A stretch of 64,000 bases of DNA, from assembly GCF_014203855.1 (NCBI RefSeq), contig NZ_JACHJV010000001.1:2790001-2854000 (forward strand). Reading direction: 5' to 3'. The DNA is from Kitasatospora kifunensis. Lineage in GTDB: Bacteria > Actinomycetota > Actinomycetes > Streptomycetales > Streptomycetaceae. The notes beneath the pieces were generated by a model that was not told the origin of the DNA, did no database searches, and was given only the letters and a program-made list of their open reading frames with translations. The stretch's first letter is position 1; each line of letters opens with the position of its first letter. Shown here piece by piece: positions 54,232-63,703 of this stretch. A program made the translations under genes and the position numbers.

Positions 54232-55198
54232 GTGACAGCGCCTTACGCGCATAGGCCGGGCTCGCGCCCGCCAGCCCGCAGGTCGGCGTCACCAGCACGC
54301 GGCGGCCCAGCAGTTCCGGATCGAGTCCGAGCCTGCGCCACAACGTCCTGACACCGGTGACATTACCGGCCGGGTCCGACAATCCTTGGTCAGTGGAAGG
54401 CACCACTCCGGCGAGGAAAACGGTGCCCGCCTCGACCGCCTCACCGATCACCTCGTCCTCACGCTCCGTCAACAACCCGAAGTCGAGGGACACCCCGGCC
54501 ACACCAGCCCGGCGCAGCAAGGGGATTGGCACCTGCGGCGCGCAGCAGTGCACCACCACCGGCACGTCCAGCGCGTTGACCAGCCCGCGCAGCACCTCCT
54601 CGGCCACCTGCCGGTCCACCGAGCGCAACCGCTGGAACCCGCTGGCCGTCTTCACCGACCCGGTGAGCACGGCGGGCAGCGAGGGCTCGTCCAGCTGGAG
54701 CACCAGCTGCGCGCCCGGCACCCGCTTGCGCAGGTCGGCCAGGTGGCGGCGCAGTCCCTCGGCGAGCGAGCCGGCGATGTCCCGGCAGGCCCCGGGGTCG
54801 GCCAGCGCCTTCTCGCCGTGCCGCAGCTCGATGCCCGCGGCCAGCGTCCACGGCCCCACCGCCTGCACCTTGAGCGCGCCGGTGTAGCCCTGGGTGAACT
54901 CCTCCAGCGCGTCCAGGTCCTCGCCGAGCCAGGAGTGGGCACGCTTGGTGTCCCGTCCCGGCCGGTCGGCGAACCGCCAGCCGCTCGGCTCGACCTGGGC
55001 GAACAGCTCCACCAACAGCCCGGCGGAGCGCCCGATCATGTCCGCCCCGGGCCCGCGCGCGGGCAGCTCGGGCAGGAACGGCAGGTGCTCCAGAGCCCCG
55101 ACCGAGGTCTTGGCGGCCTCCCGGGCGTCGGTGCCGGGCATCGAGCCGACACCGGTGGCGGCGCCGAGCAGGTCGGGGAAGGTGGGTTCGCTGGTCAC
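54188..55198 (-). CDS. MetE-type (cobalamin-independent) methionine synthase-like protein
   Basis: 336 residues, comparable to the C-terminal catalytic half of MetE. It opens GAATGVGSMPGTDAREAAK, has VQAVGPWTLA, LVLQLDEPSLPA, and the zinc ligands in VVVHCCAPQVP (His and Cys) and VTPTCGLAG (Cys). It lacks the N-terminal MetE half, like other short streptomycete and archaeal MetE homologues, so the methyl donor is uncertain. The TGA stop codon lies in bases 54188-54190, inside the right end of the TnpB element, so the original C-terminus was probably altered slightly. Last gene of a six-gene minus-strand operon, 10 nt after the methylase gene. Confidence 0.85.
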   Translation of the reverse strand: MTSEPTFPDLLGAATGVGSMPGTDAREAAKTSVGALEHLPFLPELPARGPGADMIGRSAGLLVELFAQVEPSGWRFADRPGRDTKRAHSWLGEDLDALEEFTQGYTGALKVQAVGPWTLAAGIELRHGEKALADPGACRDIAGSLAEGLRRHLADLRKRVPGAQLVLQLDEPSLPAVLTGSVKTASGFQRLRSVDRQVAEEVLRGLVNALDVPVVVHCCAPQVPIPLLRRAGVAGVSLDFGLLTEREDEVIGEAVEAGTVFLAGVVPSTDQGLSDPAGNVTGVRTLWRRLGLDPELLGRRVLVTPTCGLAGASPAYARKALSLSVRGAQSLVDNPD

Positions 55199-55208
55199 GG
55201 TGTGCAGA

Positions 55209-56024
55209 CTACGCGTCCCGCGCGGCCGCGATGCGCTGGCGGGCCGCCTCGTACAGCACCGCCGTGGCCGCGTTGGCCGCGTTCAGCGAGCTGGCCGAGC
55301 CGGTCATCGGGATGCTCACCGTGTAGTCGCACAGGTCGCGCCAGGCGGTGCTCAATCCCGAGGTCTCGTTGCCGATCAGCAGCAGCGTCGGCTGGGTGAA
55401 GTCGAAGTCGAAGACCTCGCAGTCGCCGTGCTCGTCGGTGCCGACCAGCCGAACCGACGGGTGTTCGGCCCGCCAGGCGGCCACCTCGCGGTGCGAGGGC
55501 ACCCGGACCGCCGGCAGGGCGAAGAGTGAACCGGTGCTCGCGCGCACCGACTTGGAGTCGTAGACGTCCGCCGCGTGGCCCGAGACGATCATCCCGTGGG
55601 CACCGAAGGCGTCGGCCGAGCGCAGGATACTGCCGATGTTGCCGGGGCTGGTGGGGCGGTCGAAGAGGACGCCCAGGAAGTCGTCGCGCACCGGGATCCG
55701 GCCCAGGTCGTCGGCGGGCAGGCCGACGACCGCGATCAGCTCCGGGGCGTCCTCGTTCTTCTCGCCCAGCTCGGCCAGCAGCTCGGGGGCCATCGCGACG
55801 ACCTCGGTGTCGACGGAAGCGGTGCGCAGCAGCTCGGCCGCCCAGCCCGACAGGCGGCGCCCGGTGTCGTGGAGCAGCGCGTGGATCGGCCAGCCGTACT
55901 CCACCGCCAGCGAGATCGGGCGCACGCCCTGGACCAGGAACTCGCCGAGGCGCTGGCGCTTGTTCCGGTTGCTGAGCAACGACTCCCACTGCTGGAAGCG
56001 GGCGTTACGTGAGGTGATCCGCAT
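55209..56024 (-). CDS. SPOUT (TrmH-family) RNA 2'-O-methyltransferase
   Basis: 271 residues from the ATG at 56024 (MRITSRNARFQQWESLLSNR). N-terminal substrate-binding domain, then the SPOUT knot with motif 1 RPTSPGNIGSILRSADAFG, motif 2 LLIGNETSGLS and motif 3 SIPMTGSASSLNAANAATA. It methylates a ribose in tRNA or rRNA using S-adenosylmethionine; the target is not evident. It lies 11 nt after the SDR gene and 10 nt before the MetE-like gene. Confidence 0.85.
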   Translation of the reverse strand: MRITSRNARFQQWESLLSNRNKRQRLGEFLVQGVRPISLAVEYGWPIHALLHDTGRRLSGWAAELLRTASVDTEVVAMAPELLAELGEKNEDAPELIAVVGLPADDLGRIPVRDDFLGVLFDRPTSPGNIGSILRSADAFGAHGMIVSGHAADVYDSKSVRASTGSLFALPAVRVPSHREVAAWRAEHPSVRLVGTDEHGDCEVFDFDFTQPTLLLIGNETSGLSTAWRDLCDYTVSIPMTGSASSLNAANAATAVLYEAARQRIAAARDA

Positions 56025-56035
56025 AGCGGTCCACG

Positions 56036-56725
56036 CTACCGTCCCGGGCGCACCGTGATGTCCGTGAGCTCGGCGTCGCGCGGCAGGTCGAGGGCGGTCA
56101 GCACGGCGGTGGCCACCGACTCCGGGGCGATCCAGCGCTCGGCGTCGTACTCCTTGCCCTCCTGCTGGTGCACCTTCAGCTGCATCGCGGTGGCGGTGCG
56201 GCCCGGGTAGACGGTGGTGACCCGCACACCCGCCGCGTGCTCCTCCTGGCGCAGCGAGTCGGCCAGTGCGCGCAGGCCGAACTTGCTGGCCGCGTACGAG
56301 CCCCACTCGGCGTGCGCGCTCAGCCCGGCGCCGGAGTTGACGAAGACCACGTGACCGCGGGACTGGCGCAGCTGGGGCAGCAGCAGGCGGGTCAGCTCGG
56401 CGGGGGCGACCAGGTTGATCGCCAGGGTCTCGTTCCAGACCTTGACCGGGGTGTCGCCGACCGGGCCCAGCTCGACCGTGCCGGCGATGTGCAGCACCGA
56501 GTCGAGTTCGATCGGCAGGCTCTGGTGTCCGAAGGCCCAGGCGAGCTTGGCGGGGTCGGCGAGGTTGCCGACCAGCGTCTGCGCGCCGGCGAAGCGCTCG
56601 CGCAGTTCGGTGGCGCGGCGGGCGTCGCGGGCGAGCAGCCAGAGCTCGTCGCCGCGCTCCAGCAGGCGCTGGGCGACGGCGGAGCCGATGCCGGAGCCGG
56701 CGCCGGTGATCAGGTGAGTAGCCAT
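56036..56725 (-). CDS. short-chain dehydrogenase/reductase
   Basis: 229 residues of classical SDR type. Nucleotide loop TGAGSGIGSAVAQ at 7-19, NxAG-like HIAGTVE near 79, catalytic Ser-Tyr-Lys in NSGAGLSAHAEWGSYAASKFG near 130-150, and YPGRTATAM. The substrate is unknown. Middle gene of the operon, 14 nt after the LOG gene. Confidence 0.88.
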   Translation of the reverse strand: MATHLITGAGSGIGSAVAQRLLERGDELWLLARDARRATELRERFAGAQTLVGNLADPAKLAWAFGHQSLPIELDSVLHIAGTVELGPVGDTPVKVWNETLAINLVAPAELTRLLLPQLRQSRGHVVFVNSGAGLSAHAEWGSYAASKFGLRALADSLRQEEHAAGVRVTTVYPGRTATAMQLKVHQQEGKEYDAERWIAPESVATAVLTALDLPRDAELTDITVRPGR

Positions 56726-56739
56726 GACCTGGGATCCTG

Positions 56740-57270
56740 TCAGGAGGCCGCGGCGAGGTGTGTGAAGACCTCGGCGGGGGTGTCGGCGAAGGTGATCAGC
56801 TCGGCGAGCGGGCGGGGCAGGAAGCCCTCCTCGTCCATCCGCCGCAGCTGGGTGCGCAGGCCGTCGTAGAAGCCCTCGGTGTCGAGCACCACCACCGGCT
56901 TGCCGTGCAGGTTGTGCTTCTTCAGCTCCAGTACCTCGGTGACCTCGTCCAGCGTGCCGAGGCCACCGACCAGCACCACGACCGCGTCCGCGCGGGCCAG
57001 CAGCTCGGCCTTGCGCTCGGCCAGGTCACGGGTCATCACCAGCTCGTCGGCGCCCTGGTAGGCCTTGTGGGCCAGCAACTCGACCAGGATGCCGACCAGT
57101 TTGCCGCCGGCCGCCTTGACGCCGTCGGCCAGCAGCCCCATCAGGCCGGCGTTGGAGCCGCCCCAGACCAGGGTGTGGCCGCCCTCGCCGAGCAGCCGGG
57201 CGAACTCGGCGGCGGGGGCGGAGTAGCGGTCGTCGAGCGAGTACGCGGAGCAGAAGACGGTGATGTTCAT
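56740..57270 (-). CDS. LOG-family protein (nucleotide 5'-monophosphate phosphoribohydrolase type)
   Basis: 176 residues with the Rossmann-like LOG fold: VFCSAYSLDDRYS at the start, LVWGGSNAGLMGLLADGV near residue 35, and VGGLGTLDEVTEVLE near 102 (the family's PGGxGTxxE motif with Val in place of Pro). LOG proteins cleave cytokinin nucleotides or related nucleoside monophosphates to free bases; outside plants and their associates the role is uncertain. It lies 22 nt after mnmA. Confidence 0.87.
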   Translation of the reverse strand: MNITVFCSAYSLDDRYSAPAAEFARLLGEGGHTLVWGGSNAGLMGLLADGVKAAGGKLVGILVELLAHKAYQGADELVMTRDLAERKAELLARADAVVVLVGGLGTLDEVTEVLELKKHNLHGKPVVVLDTEGFYDGLRTQLRRMDEEGFLPRPLAELITFADTPAEVFTHLAAAS

Positions 57271-57292
57271 AGTGACAAGAGGTTTATCAGAT

Positions 57293-58432
57293 CTACGAGG
57301 TCACGGACTGCCGCTCGGTGGCGGCGATGGTGGCCGACCCCACCACCCGGCTCCCGTCGTACAGCACCACCGCCTGCCCGGGGGCGATCCCGCGCACCGG
57401 ACGGTCCAGGCGCACCCGCAGCTCGCCGTCCAGCAGCTCGGCGCTGACCGGTACCTCCTCGCCGTGCGCGCGCAGTTGGGCGGTGTAACGACCGTCACCG
57501 GCCGGCACCGCGCCGCACCAGCGCGGGCGGATCGCGGTCAGGCCGAGCACGTCCAGGCCCTCCACCGGGCCGACCGTCACGGTGTTGTTCACCGGCGAGA
57601 TGTCCAGCACGTAGCGCGGCTTGCCGTCCGGCGCCGGGCGGCCGATCCGCAGGCCCTTGCGCTGGCCGATGGTGAAGCCGTAGGCGCCGTCGTGCTCGCC
57701 GACCTTGGCCCCGCTCTCGTCCACGATGTCGCCGGTCGCGGTGCCCAGGTGCTTGGCCAGGAAGCCCTGGGTGTCGCCGTCGGCGATGAAGCAGATGTCG
57801 TGGCTGTCCGGCTTCTTGGCCACCGCAAGGCCCCGGCGCTCGGCCTCGATCCGGATCTCCTCCTTCGTCGTGTCGCCGAGCGGGAAGAGCGAGTGCGCCA
57901 GCTGCTCGGCGTCCAGCACGCCCAGCACGTAGGACTGGTCCTTGGCCATGTCCACCGCGCGGTGCAACTCACGGCCACCGTCGGGAAGTTCGACGATCCG
58001 CGCGTAGTGCCCGGTGCACACCGCGTCGAAGCCCAGCGCGATCGCCTTGTCCAGCAGCGCGGCGAACTTGATCTTCTCGTTGCAGCGCAGGCACGGGTTG
58101 GGGGTGCGCCCGGCGGCGTACTCGGAGACGAAGTCGTCGATCACGTCCTCGCGGAACCGCTCCGCCAGGTCCCAGACGTAGAACGGGATGCCGATCACAT
58201 CGGCGGCCCGGCGGGCGTCCCGGGAGTCCTCCAGGGTGCAGCAGCCGCGGGCGCCGGTGCGGAAGGACTGCGGGTTGGCCGACAGTGCCAGGTGCACCCC
58301 GGTGACCTCGTGCCCGGCTTCGGCCGCGCGGGCGGCGGCGACGGCGGAGTCGACCCCACCGGACATCGCGGCGAGGACCCGCAGGCGGGGGCCGGTGGAC
58401 GGGCCGGTCGGAGCACCAGGGAAGTCAGTCAT
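57293..58432 (-). CDS. mnmA: tRNA-specific 2-thiouridylase
   Basis: 379 residues that thiolate U34 of tRNA-Lys, Glu and Gln. P-loop [16 protein letters not shown] near residue 21, the first catalytic Cys in [12 protein letters not shown] near 112, and the second in [14 protein letters not shown] near 215. It uses sulfur supplied by the cysteine desulfurase encoded 28 nt upstream. ATG start after GGGGGAACT. The tRNA-Glu and tRNA-Gln genes at the left end of the window are substrates of the same family. Confidence 0.95.
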   Translation of the reverse strand: MTDFPGAPTGPSTGPRLRVLAAMSGGVDSAVAAARAAEAGHEVTGVHLALSANPQSFRTGARGCCTLEDSRDARRAADVIGIPFYVWDLAERFREDVIDDFVSEYAAGRTPNPCLRCNEKIKFAALLDKAIALGFDAVCTGHYARIVELPDGGRELHRAVDMAKDQSYVLGVLDAEQLAHSLFPLGDTTKEEIRIEAERRGLAVAKKPDSHDICFIADGDTQGFLAKHLGTATGDIVDESGAKVGEHDGAYGFTIGQRKGLRIGRPAPDGKPRYVLDISPVNNTVTVGPVEGLDVLGLTAIRPRWCGAVPAGDGRYTAQLRAHGEEVPVSAELLDGELRVRLDRPVRGIAPGQAVVLYDGSRVVGSATIAATERQSVTS

Positions 58433-58460
58433 AGTTCCCCCAGGGTACGCAATGGGCGGA

Positions 58461-59630
58461 TCAGCGCTGCCCGGCGTTGCGGGCTCGCCGCACCACCGGG
58501 CCGATCGCCGCCAGCAGCGCGTCCACGTCCGCCGCGTCGGAGGTGTGCCCCAGCGAGAAGCGCAGCGAGGAGCGGGCCAGCAGCGGATCGGCGCCGACCG
58601 CCAGCAGCACGTGGCTGGGCTGCGGCACGCCCGCCGAGCAGGCCGAGCCGGTGGAGCACTCGATCCCGGCGGCGTCCAGCAGCATCAGCAGCGCGTCGCC
58701 CTCGCAGCCGGGGAAGGAGAAGTGCGCGTTGGCGGGCAGCCGGCCCTCCGCACTCGGGTCGCCGTTGAGCACGGCGTCCGGGACGGCCGCCAGCACTCCG
58801 GCGATCAGCCGGTCACGCAGCGCGGCCAGGCTCCGGGCGTGCTCCACCTGGCGCTCGACCGCGAGCTCGGCGGCGGCGGCGAAGCCGGCGGCGGCCGGCA
58901 CGTCCAGCGTTCCGGAGCGCACGTCGCGCTCCTGGCCGCCGCCGTGCAGCAGCGGGACCGGCGCGACGGAACGGGAGAGCAGCAGCGCGCCGACCCCGTA
59001 CGGGCCGCCGATCTTGTGCCCGGTCACGGTCAGCGCGTCCAGCCCGGACTCGGCGAAGGAGACCGGCACCTGCCCCAGCGCCTGCACCGCGTCGGCGTGC
59101 ATCGGGATGCCGAACTCGCGTGCCACCGCGGAGAGTTCGGCGATCGGCTGGAGGGTGCCGACCTCGTTGTTGGCCCACATCACGGTGATCAGCGCGACCG
59201 CCTCGGGCTCGGCCTCGATCGCCGCGCGCAGCGCCTGGGGATACACCCGCCCGTAGCCGTCGACCGGCAGGTACTCGACCCGGGCGCCCTCGTGCTCGGC
59301 CAGCCAGTGCACCGCGTCCAGCACCGCGTGGTGCTCGACCGGGCTGCACAGCACCCGGGTGCGGGCCGGATCGGCGTCCCGGCGGGCCCAGTACAGGCCC
59401 TTGACCGCGAGGTTGTCGGACTCGGTGCCGCCGCCGGTGAAGACGATCTCGCTCGGGCGCGCGCCCAGCGAGGCGGCCAGCGACTCCCGGGACTCCTCGA
59501 TCACCCGCCGGGCCCGGCGGCCGGCCGCGTGCAGGGAGGAGGCATTGCCGGTGACGCCGAGGTGCGCCGTCATCGCGGCGATCGCCTCGGGGAGCATCGG
59601 GGTGGTGGCCGCATGGTCGAGGTATGGCAT
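58461..59630 (-). CDS. cysteine desulfurase (NifS/IscS type)
   Basis: 389 residues, PLP enzyme removing sulfur from cysteine. [12 protein letters not shown] at the start, the PLP lysine in [19 protein letters not shown] near 204, and the active cysteine in [12 protein letters not shown] near 330. Paired with mnmA it most likely delivers persulfide for tRNA 2-thiolation; Fe-S cluster work is also possible. It is the first gene of the six-gene operon. The second MITE-like repeat lies 14 nt upstream of its start codon, so it may influence the promoter. Confidence 0.94.
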   Translation of the reverse strand: MPYLDHAATTPMLPEAIAAMTAHLGVTGNASSLHAAGRRARRVIEESRESLAASLGARPSEIVFTGGGTESDNLAVKGLYWARRDADPARTRVLCSPVEHHAVLDAVHWLAEHEGARVEYLPVDGYGRVYPQALRAAIEAEPEAVALITVMWANNEVGTLQPIAELSAVAREFGIPMHADAVQALGQVPVSFAESGLDALTVTGHKIGGPYGVGALLLSRSVAPVPLLHGGGQERDVRSGTLDVPAAAGFAAAAELAVERQVEHARSLAALRDRLIAGVLAAVPDAVLNGDPSAEGRLPANAHFSFPGCEGDALLMLLDAAGIECSTGSACSAGVPQPSHVLLAVGADPLLARSSLRFSLGHTSDAADVDALLAAIGPVVRRARNAGQR

Positions 59631-59643
59631 AGCCGCACCAGTC

Positions 59644-59711
59644 TAGTGCCGCGTCAGGCAGCCTTTGCGTGCCGGGCGTCGCAACGGGGCGAAGGTTGCC
59701 TGACGCGGCGC
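59644..59711. mobile_element. 68-bp internally deleted copy of the MITE-like repeat
   Basis: The left end tagtgccgcgtcaggcagcc and right end cgaaggttgcctgacgcggc match the full element at 45431-45597 almost exactly, including gcgtgccgggcgtcgc and acggggcgaaggttgcc from its right arm, while about 100 bp of the centre are missing. It sits just upstream of the cysteine desulfurase start on the minus strand. Confidence 0.6.
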
Positions 59712-59896
59712 CGGGGCCCGCCGAGATGGTCCGGGCCGGTGGGCCCGCACTGCCTTGCGACGGTCACGATTTGGCCATTGCACGGGCTGCAACGCGGGGT
59801 TAGCCTCCTGCCGCGGGCACCGTCCAAAAGCCCTCCACCGGGCCTTCGCGGGGAAAGCCGGGCGGGCGCCATCGGGGTGGATGGGGAGGGACGGCC

Positions 59897-60718
59897 ATGT
59901 CGCAGACCGTTGACCGGGCGCTGACGATTCTGGTGTCGCTGGGCGACGGCCCGGCCTCCCTGGAGCAGGCCGCGAACCGGATCGGCGTCCACAAGTCGAC
60001 CGCGCTGCGACTGCTGCGCACGCTGGAGGAGCACGGCTTCGTGCACCGCCAGTCCGACCACCGCTACCGCCTGGGCGGGCGGCTGCTCTCACTGGCCCAG
60101 ACCGCACTGGAGGGCATCGACGTCCGCCAGGTCTCGGCCCCCTACCTCGCCTCGCTCAACGAACGCTACGGGCACACCGTGCACCTGGCGGTGCTGGAGG
60201 GCCCCGAGGTGCTCTACGTCGACAAGGTGGAGGGCCGCTACCCGGGCGCCACCAGCGGCTGGCTCGGCGCCGCCTCCCGGATCGGCAAGCGCGCGCCGGC
60301 CACCGCCACCGCCAGCGGCAAGGTGCTGCTGGCAGGGCTGAACGAGGATCAGTTGACCGCCGCCCTCGACGGCCAGGAGTTCCCGGCCCGCACCCCGCGC
60401 AGCCTGCGCTCGGCCGCCGAGCTGCGCGCCGAGCTGGCCGCCGTGAGCCGCCAGGGCTGGGCCCTGGACCAGGCCGAGTACGAGGAGACGGTGAACTGCC
60501 TGGCCGCCCCGATCACCGGCATCGAGGGCACCGCGATCGCGGCCTGTGCGATCGCGGCGCCGGTCTCGGCGGCCTCGGTGAGCGAGCTGAGCCGACTGCT
60601 GCCGGAGCTGCTCTGCACGGTGGAGGCGATCTCGCTGGCCTACGGCGGCTCGCCTACTCCTCGCTGGTGCGAGAACCGTTGCGGTGCCAAGCACGCGGTG
60701 CGCGCCAGCCATATTTGA
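59897..60718 (+). CDS. IclR-family transcriptional regulator
   Basis: 273 residues from ATG at 59897 with GGGAGGGA eight bases upstream. N-terminal winged helix (VDRALTILVSLGDGPASLEQ then AANRIGVHKSTALRLLRTLE) and C-terminal IclR effector domain with YLASLNERYGHTVHLAVLEG, ATASGKVLLAG near 135-150 and DQAEYEETVNCLAAPI near 195. It is divergent from the cysteine desulfurase operon. The final 20 residues (WCENRCGAKHAVRASHI) overlap the convergent TRIC-type gene by 65 bp. Ligand and targets are not evident. Confidence 0.9.
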   Translation: MSQTVDRALTILVSLGDGPASLEQAANRIGVHKSTALRLLRTLEEHGFVHRQSDHRYRLGGRLLSLAQTALEGIDVRQVSAPYLASLNERYGHTVHLAVLEGPEVLYVDKVEGRYPGATSGWLGAASRIGKRAPATATASGKVLLAGLNEDQLTAALDGQEFPARTPRSLRSAAELRAELAAVSRQGWALDQAEYEETVNCLAAPITGIEGTAIAACAIAAPVSAASVSELSRLLPELLCTVEAISLAYGGSPTPRWCENRCGAKHAVRASHI

Positions 60719-61310
60719 GCGCGAACATCCGCAGCACGAAGGCGATCAGGGCGGCGCTGCTGGCGGTCAGCGTGGTCAGGCGGCCGACGGCGATCAGCGC
60801 GGCCACCATGGTGGCGCCGACCAGCGCGGGCACCGCGTAGATCTCCCGGTCCCAGCGCAGCAGCGAGGGCGGCTCCATCGCCAGCACGTCGCGGATCACC
60901 CCGCCGCCGGCCGCGGTCAGCATGCCCAGCGCCACCGAGGCCACCGAGCCGAGCCCGTAGTCGTGGGCCTTGACGGTGCCGGTGACGCAGAACAGGCCGA
61001 GCCCGAGCGCGTCCAGGGTCTGTACGGCGCGGTTGATCCGCTCCACCTCGGGGTGCAGGAAGAAGACCACCAGGCCCGCCACCAGCGGGGTCACGAAGTA
61101 GCCCAGGTTGCTGAACGCCGCCGGCGGGGTGGCGCCGATCAGCAGGTCGCGCATCACCCCGCCGCCCAGCGCGGTGGCCTCGGCGAGCACGCAGATGCCG
61201 AAGATGTCCATGTTCTTGCGGACCGCGAGCAGGCCGCCGGAGAGTGCGAAGACGAAGATTCCGATCAGGTCCAGCGTCTGCTGCACGCCGGGGGAGAAAA
61301 GCGAGGTCAC
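60654..61310 (-). CDS. TRIC/UPF0126-type membrane protein (YadS/YicG-like)
   Basis: 218 residues with seven predicted TM segments built from two related halves. Each half has a glycine-rich kink: ATALGGGVMRDLLIG near residue 45 and LTAAGGGVIRDVLAM near 132. This is the pattern of bacterial TRIC cation channels; a glycine-transport role has also been proposed for relatives. It overlaps the 3' end of the IclR gene on the other strand, so the two ends are antisense to each other. Confidence 0.88.
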   Translation of the reverse strand: MTSLFSPGVQQTLDLIGIFVFALSGGLLAVRKNMDIFGICVLAEATALGGGVMRDLLIGATPPAAFSNLGYFVTPLVAGLVVFFLHPEVERINRAVQTLDALGLGLFCVTGTVKAHDYGLGSVASVALGMLTAAGGGVIRDVLAMEPPSLLRWDREIYAVPALVGATMVAALIAVGRLTTLTASSAALIAFVLRMFALKYGWRAPRAWHRNGSRTSEE

Positions 61311-61363
61311 CGGGCCAGTGTCTCCCGGGTGGGCGCCGGTCGCCGAACCCGCGGTCGCCGAAC

Positions 61364-61403
61364 CCGGGCCGGCCGGGCGGCTCGGGCAGCCCGGCCGGCC
61401 CGG
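61364..61403 (-). terminator. terminator of the peptide ABC transporter operon
   Basis: A perfect 14-bp inverted repeat (61364-61377 with 61390-61403, 12-nt loop), 10 nt past the stop codon of the last transporter gene. Confidence 0.75.
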
Positions 61404-61413
61404 CGACCTCCGC

Positions 61414-62505
61414 TCAGCCCGCGGCCGGCCCGGCGGCCTCGGCGCTCCCGGTGCTCCCGGTGTCCCCCGTGTCCCCGGCGCTCCCGGTGTTCTCCGGGAA
61501 GTGGCAGGCCGTCTGGTGCCCGGGGGCCAGCTCGGCCAGCACCGGCTCCTGGCTGGCGCAGATGTCCTGCGCCTTCCAGCAGCGGGTGCGGAACCGGCAA
61601 CCGCTGGGCGGGTTGATCGGGGAGGGCACGTCGCCGGTGAGCAGGATCCGCTGCCGGTGCTCCTTGCGACGCGGGTCGGGCACCGGGACGGCGGACATCA
61701 GCGCGACGGTGTACGGGTGGGCGGGGCGGCTGTAGAGCGCGTCACGGTCGGCGATCTCCACGATCTTGCCGAGGTACATCACCGCCACCCGGTCCGAGAC
61801 GTGCCGCACCACCGACAGGTCGTGGGCGATGATCAGGTACGTCAGGCCCAGCTCGCGCTGCAGGTCGTCCAGCAGGTTGACCACCTGGGCCTGGATCGAG
61901 ACGTCCAGCGCCGAGACCGGCTCGTCGGCCACGATCATCTTCGGCCGCAGCGCCAGTGCCCGGGCGATGCCGATCCGCTGGCGCTGGCCGCCGGAGAACT
62001 CGTGCGGGTAGCGGTTGTAGTGCTCGGGGCTGAGGCCGCACAGCTCCAGCAGCTCCTGGACCGCCTTCTTCACCCCGCCCTCGGTGGCCACCTTCTGCAG
62101 CTTGAACGGCGCGCCCACGATGGTGCCCACCGTGTGCCGCGGGTTCAGCGAGGAGTACGGGTCCTGGAAGATGATCTGGATGTCCTTGCGCAGCGGCCGC
62201 ATCGCGCCCACGCCCAGGTGCGTGATGTCCCGCCCCTCGAACTCGACCCGTCCGCCGGTCGGTTCGTCCAGCCTGGTGACCAACCGGCCCATGGTGGACT
62301 TGCCGCAGCCGGACTCGCCCACCACGCCGAGGGTCTCGCCGGCGCGGACCGAGAAGCTGATCCCGTCCACCGCGCGCACCGCCCCGGTGCGGCGGCGCAG
62401 CACACCCTGGCGGATCGGGAAGTGCCGCTGCAGGTCGGTGACCCGCAGCAGCGGCTCGTCCGCGGCCAACAGTGCCGGCTTCGCCGCTGCCTGAGTATCC
62501 GTCAT
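61414..62505 (-). CDS. dipeptide/oligopeptide ABC transporter ATP-binding protein (DppF/OppF-like)
   Basis: 363 residues. Walker [14 protein letters not shown] near 65, signature [16 protein letters not shown] near 175, Walker [13 protein letters not shown] near 193, and the C-terminal oligopeptide-ABC cysteine motif [14 protein letters not shown] near 312. The final 20 residues are Gly/Ser/Thr repeats. It pairs with the preceding DppD-like ATPase to power peptide import. Last gene of the operon, 64 nt after its partner. Confidence 0.93.
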   Translation of the reverse strand: MTDTQAAAKPALLAADEPLLRVTDLQRHFPIRQGVLRRRTGAVRAVDGISFSVRAGETLGVVGESGCGKSTMGRLVTRLDEPTGGRVEFEGRDITHLGVGAMRPLRKDIQIIFQDPYSSLNPRHTVGTIVGAPFKLQKVATEGGVKKAVQELLELCGLSPEHYNRYPHEFSGGQRQRIGIARALALRPKMIVADEPVSALDVSIQAQVVNLLDDLQRELGLTYLIIAHDLSVVRHVSDRVAVMYLGKIVEIADRDALYSRPAHPYTVALMSAVPVPDPRRKEHRQRILLTGDVPSPINPPSGCRFRTRCWKAQDICASQEPVLAELAPGHQTACHFPENTGSAGDTGDTGSTGSAEAAGPAAG

Positions 62506-62569
62506 GATCCCTTACTCTCAGTCTCGTTCACAGCCAGGGCCCGCACGAGGCCGCCACCGACCCGGCCGG

Positions 62570-63703
62570 TCACAGCCGGGGCGCGATCTCTTCGGCGAAG
62601 ATCCGGCGGCGCTCGTCGGTCGGCAGGTGGCAGGCGGCGACGTGTCCGGGGCCGGCCTCGGTGAGCTGCGGCAGCTCGGTGACCGAGCGCCCCTCGGTGA
62701 GTTCGGCGTACGGGCAGCGCGGGTGGAAGGCGCACCCGCTGGGCACGTTGATCAGGCTCGGCGGGGTGCCGCGGACCGGGATCAGGCGCTCCTGCAACTC
62801 CCGGTCCAGCCGCGGCATCGAGCCCAGCAGCCCCCAGGTGTAGGGGTGTTCGGGCGCGTCGAAGAGGGTGGCCGCCGGGCCGCGCTCCACGCACCGCCCG
62901 CCGTACATCACCAGGATGTCGTCGGCCAACTCGGCCACCACGCCCAGGTCGTGGGTGATGATGATGACCGCCGAGCCGAACTCCTTCTGCAGGTCCCGGA
63001 TCAGGTCCAGGATCTGGGCCTGCACGGTGACGTCCAGCGCGGTGGTCGGCTCGTCGGCGATCAGCAGCGAGGGGTCGTTGACCAGCGCCATCGCGATCAT
63101 CGCGCGCTGGCGCATGCCGCCGGAGAACTGGTGCGGGTAGTCGTCCACCCGCCGGTCGGGCTGCGGGATGCCGACCCGGTCGAGCATCTCCACCGCGCGC
63201 TTCCTGGCCTCGCGCTTGCCGGCCTTCGGGTGGTGCACCCGGTAGGCCTCGATGATCTGCGCCCCGACCGTGTAGTACGGGTGCATCGCGGTCAGCGGGT
63301 CCTGGAAGATCATCGCCATCGAGCGGCCGCGCAGCCGGCGCACCTGATCGGGCGCGGCGGCCACCAACTCCTGGCCGTCCAGCCAGATCTCACCGCTGAC
63401 CCTGGCCCGCTTGGTGCGGTGCAGGCCCATGATGCCCAGCGAGGTGACGGACTTGCCGGAGCCCGACTCGCCGACGATGCCCAGGGTGCGGCCCTTGGCC
63501 AGGTCGAAGCTGACCCCGTCCACCGACTTGACCAGGCCGTCGTCGGTGTCGAAGTGGATCCGCAGGTCGCGCACGGACAGGAACGGGGTGCCCGCCGGTC
63601 CGGCGGACTTCACAGCTCCGGCGGACTTCACAGCTCCGGCGGACTTCGCGGGCCCGGCGGAGGACTCGGCGGACTTCGCGGGCTCGGTGGGCTCGGTGGT
63701 CAT
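62570..63703 (-). CDS. dipeptide/oligopeptide ABC transporter ATP-binding protein (DppD/OppD-like)
   Basis: 377 residues. The first 35 residues are a Lys/Ser/Ala/Gly/Pro repeat ([19 protein letters not shown]), encoded by near-identical 18-base DNA repeats at 63601-63690. Then Walker [12 protein letters not shown] near 78, signature [14 protein letters not shown] near 190, Walker [14 protein letters not shown], and [11 protein letters not shown] near 330. Its start overlaps the permease stop by 4 nt (ATGA). The repeat-bearing N-terminus is unusual and may be length-variable. Confidence 0.93.
   Translation of the reverse strand: MTTEPTEPAKSAESSAGPAKSAGAVKSAGAVKSAGPAGTPFLSVRDLRIHFDTDDGLVKSVDGVSFDLAKGRTLGIVGESGSGKSVTSLGIMGLHRTKRARVSGEIWLDGQELVAAAPDQVRRLRGRSMAMIFQDPLTAMHPYYTVGAQIIEAYRVHHPKAGKREARKRAVEMLDRVGIPQPDRRVDDYPHQFSGGMRQRAMIAMALVNDPSLLIADEPTTALDVTVQAQILDLIRDLQKEFGSAVIIITHDLGVVAELADDILVMYGGRCVERGPAATLFDAPEHPYTWGLLGSMPRLDRELQERLIPVRGTPPSLINVPSGCAFHPRCPYAELTEGRSVTELPQLTEAGPGHVAACHLPTDERRRIFAEEIAPRL

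Noticed and set aside
62570..63703. Repeat-coded N-terminus of the DppD-like protein as a possible recombination artefact
   Set aside because: The repeats keep the reading frame and the start overlaps the permease stop as expected, so it is treated as a real, though variable, extension.
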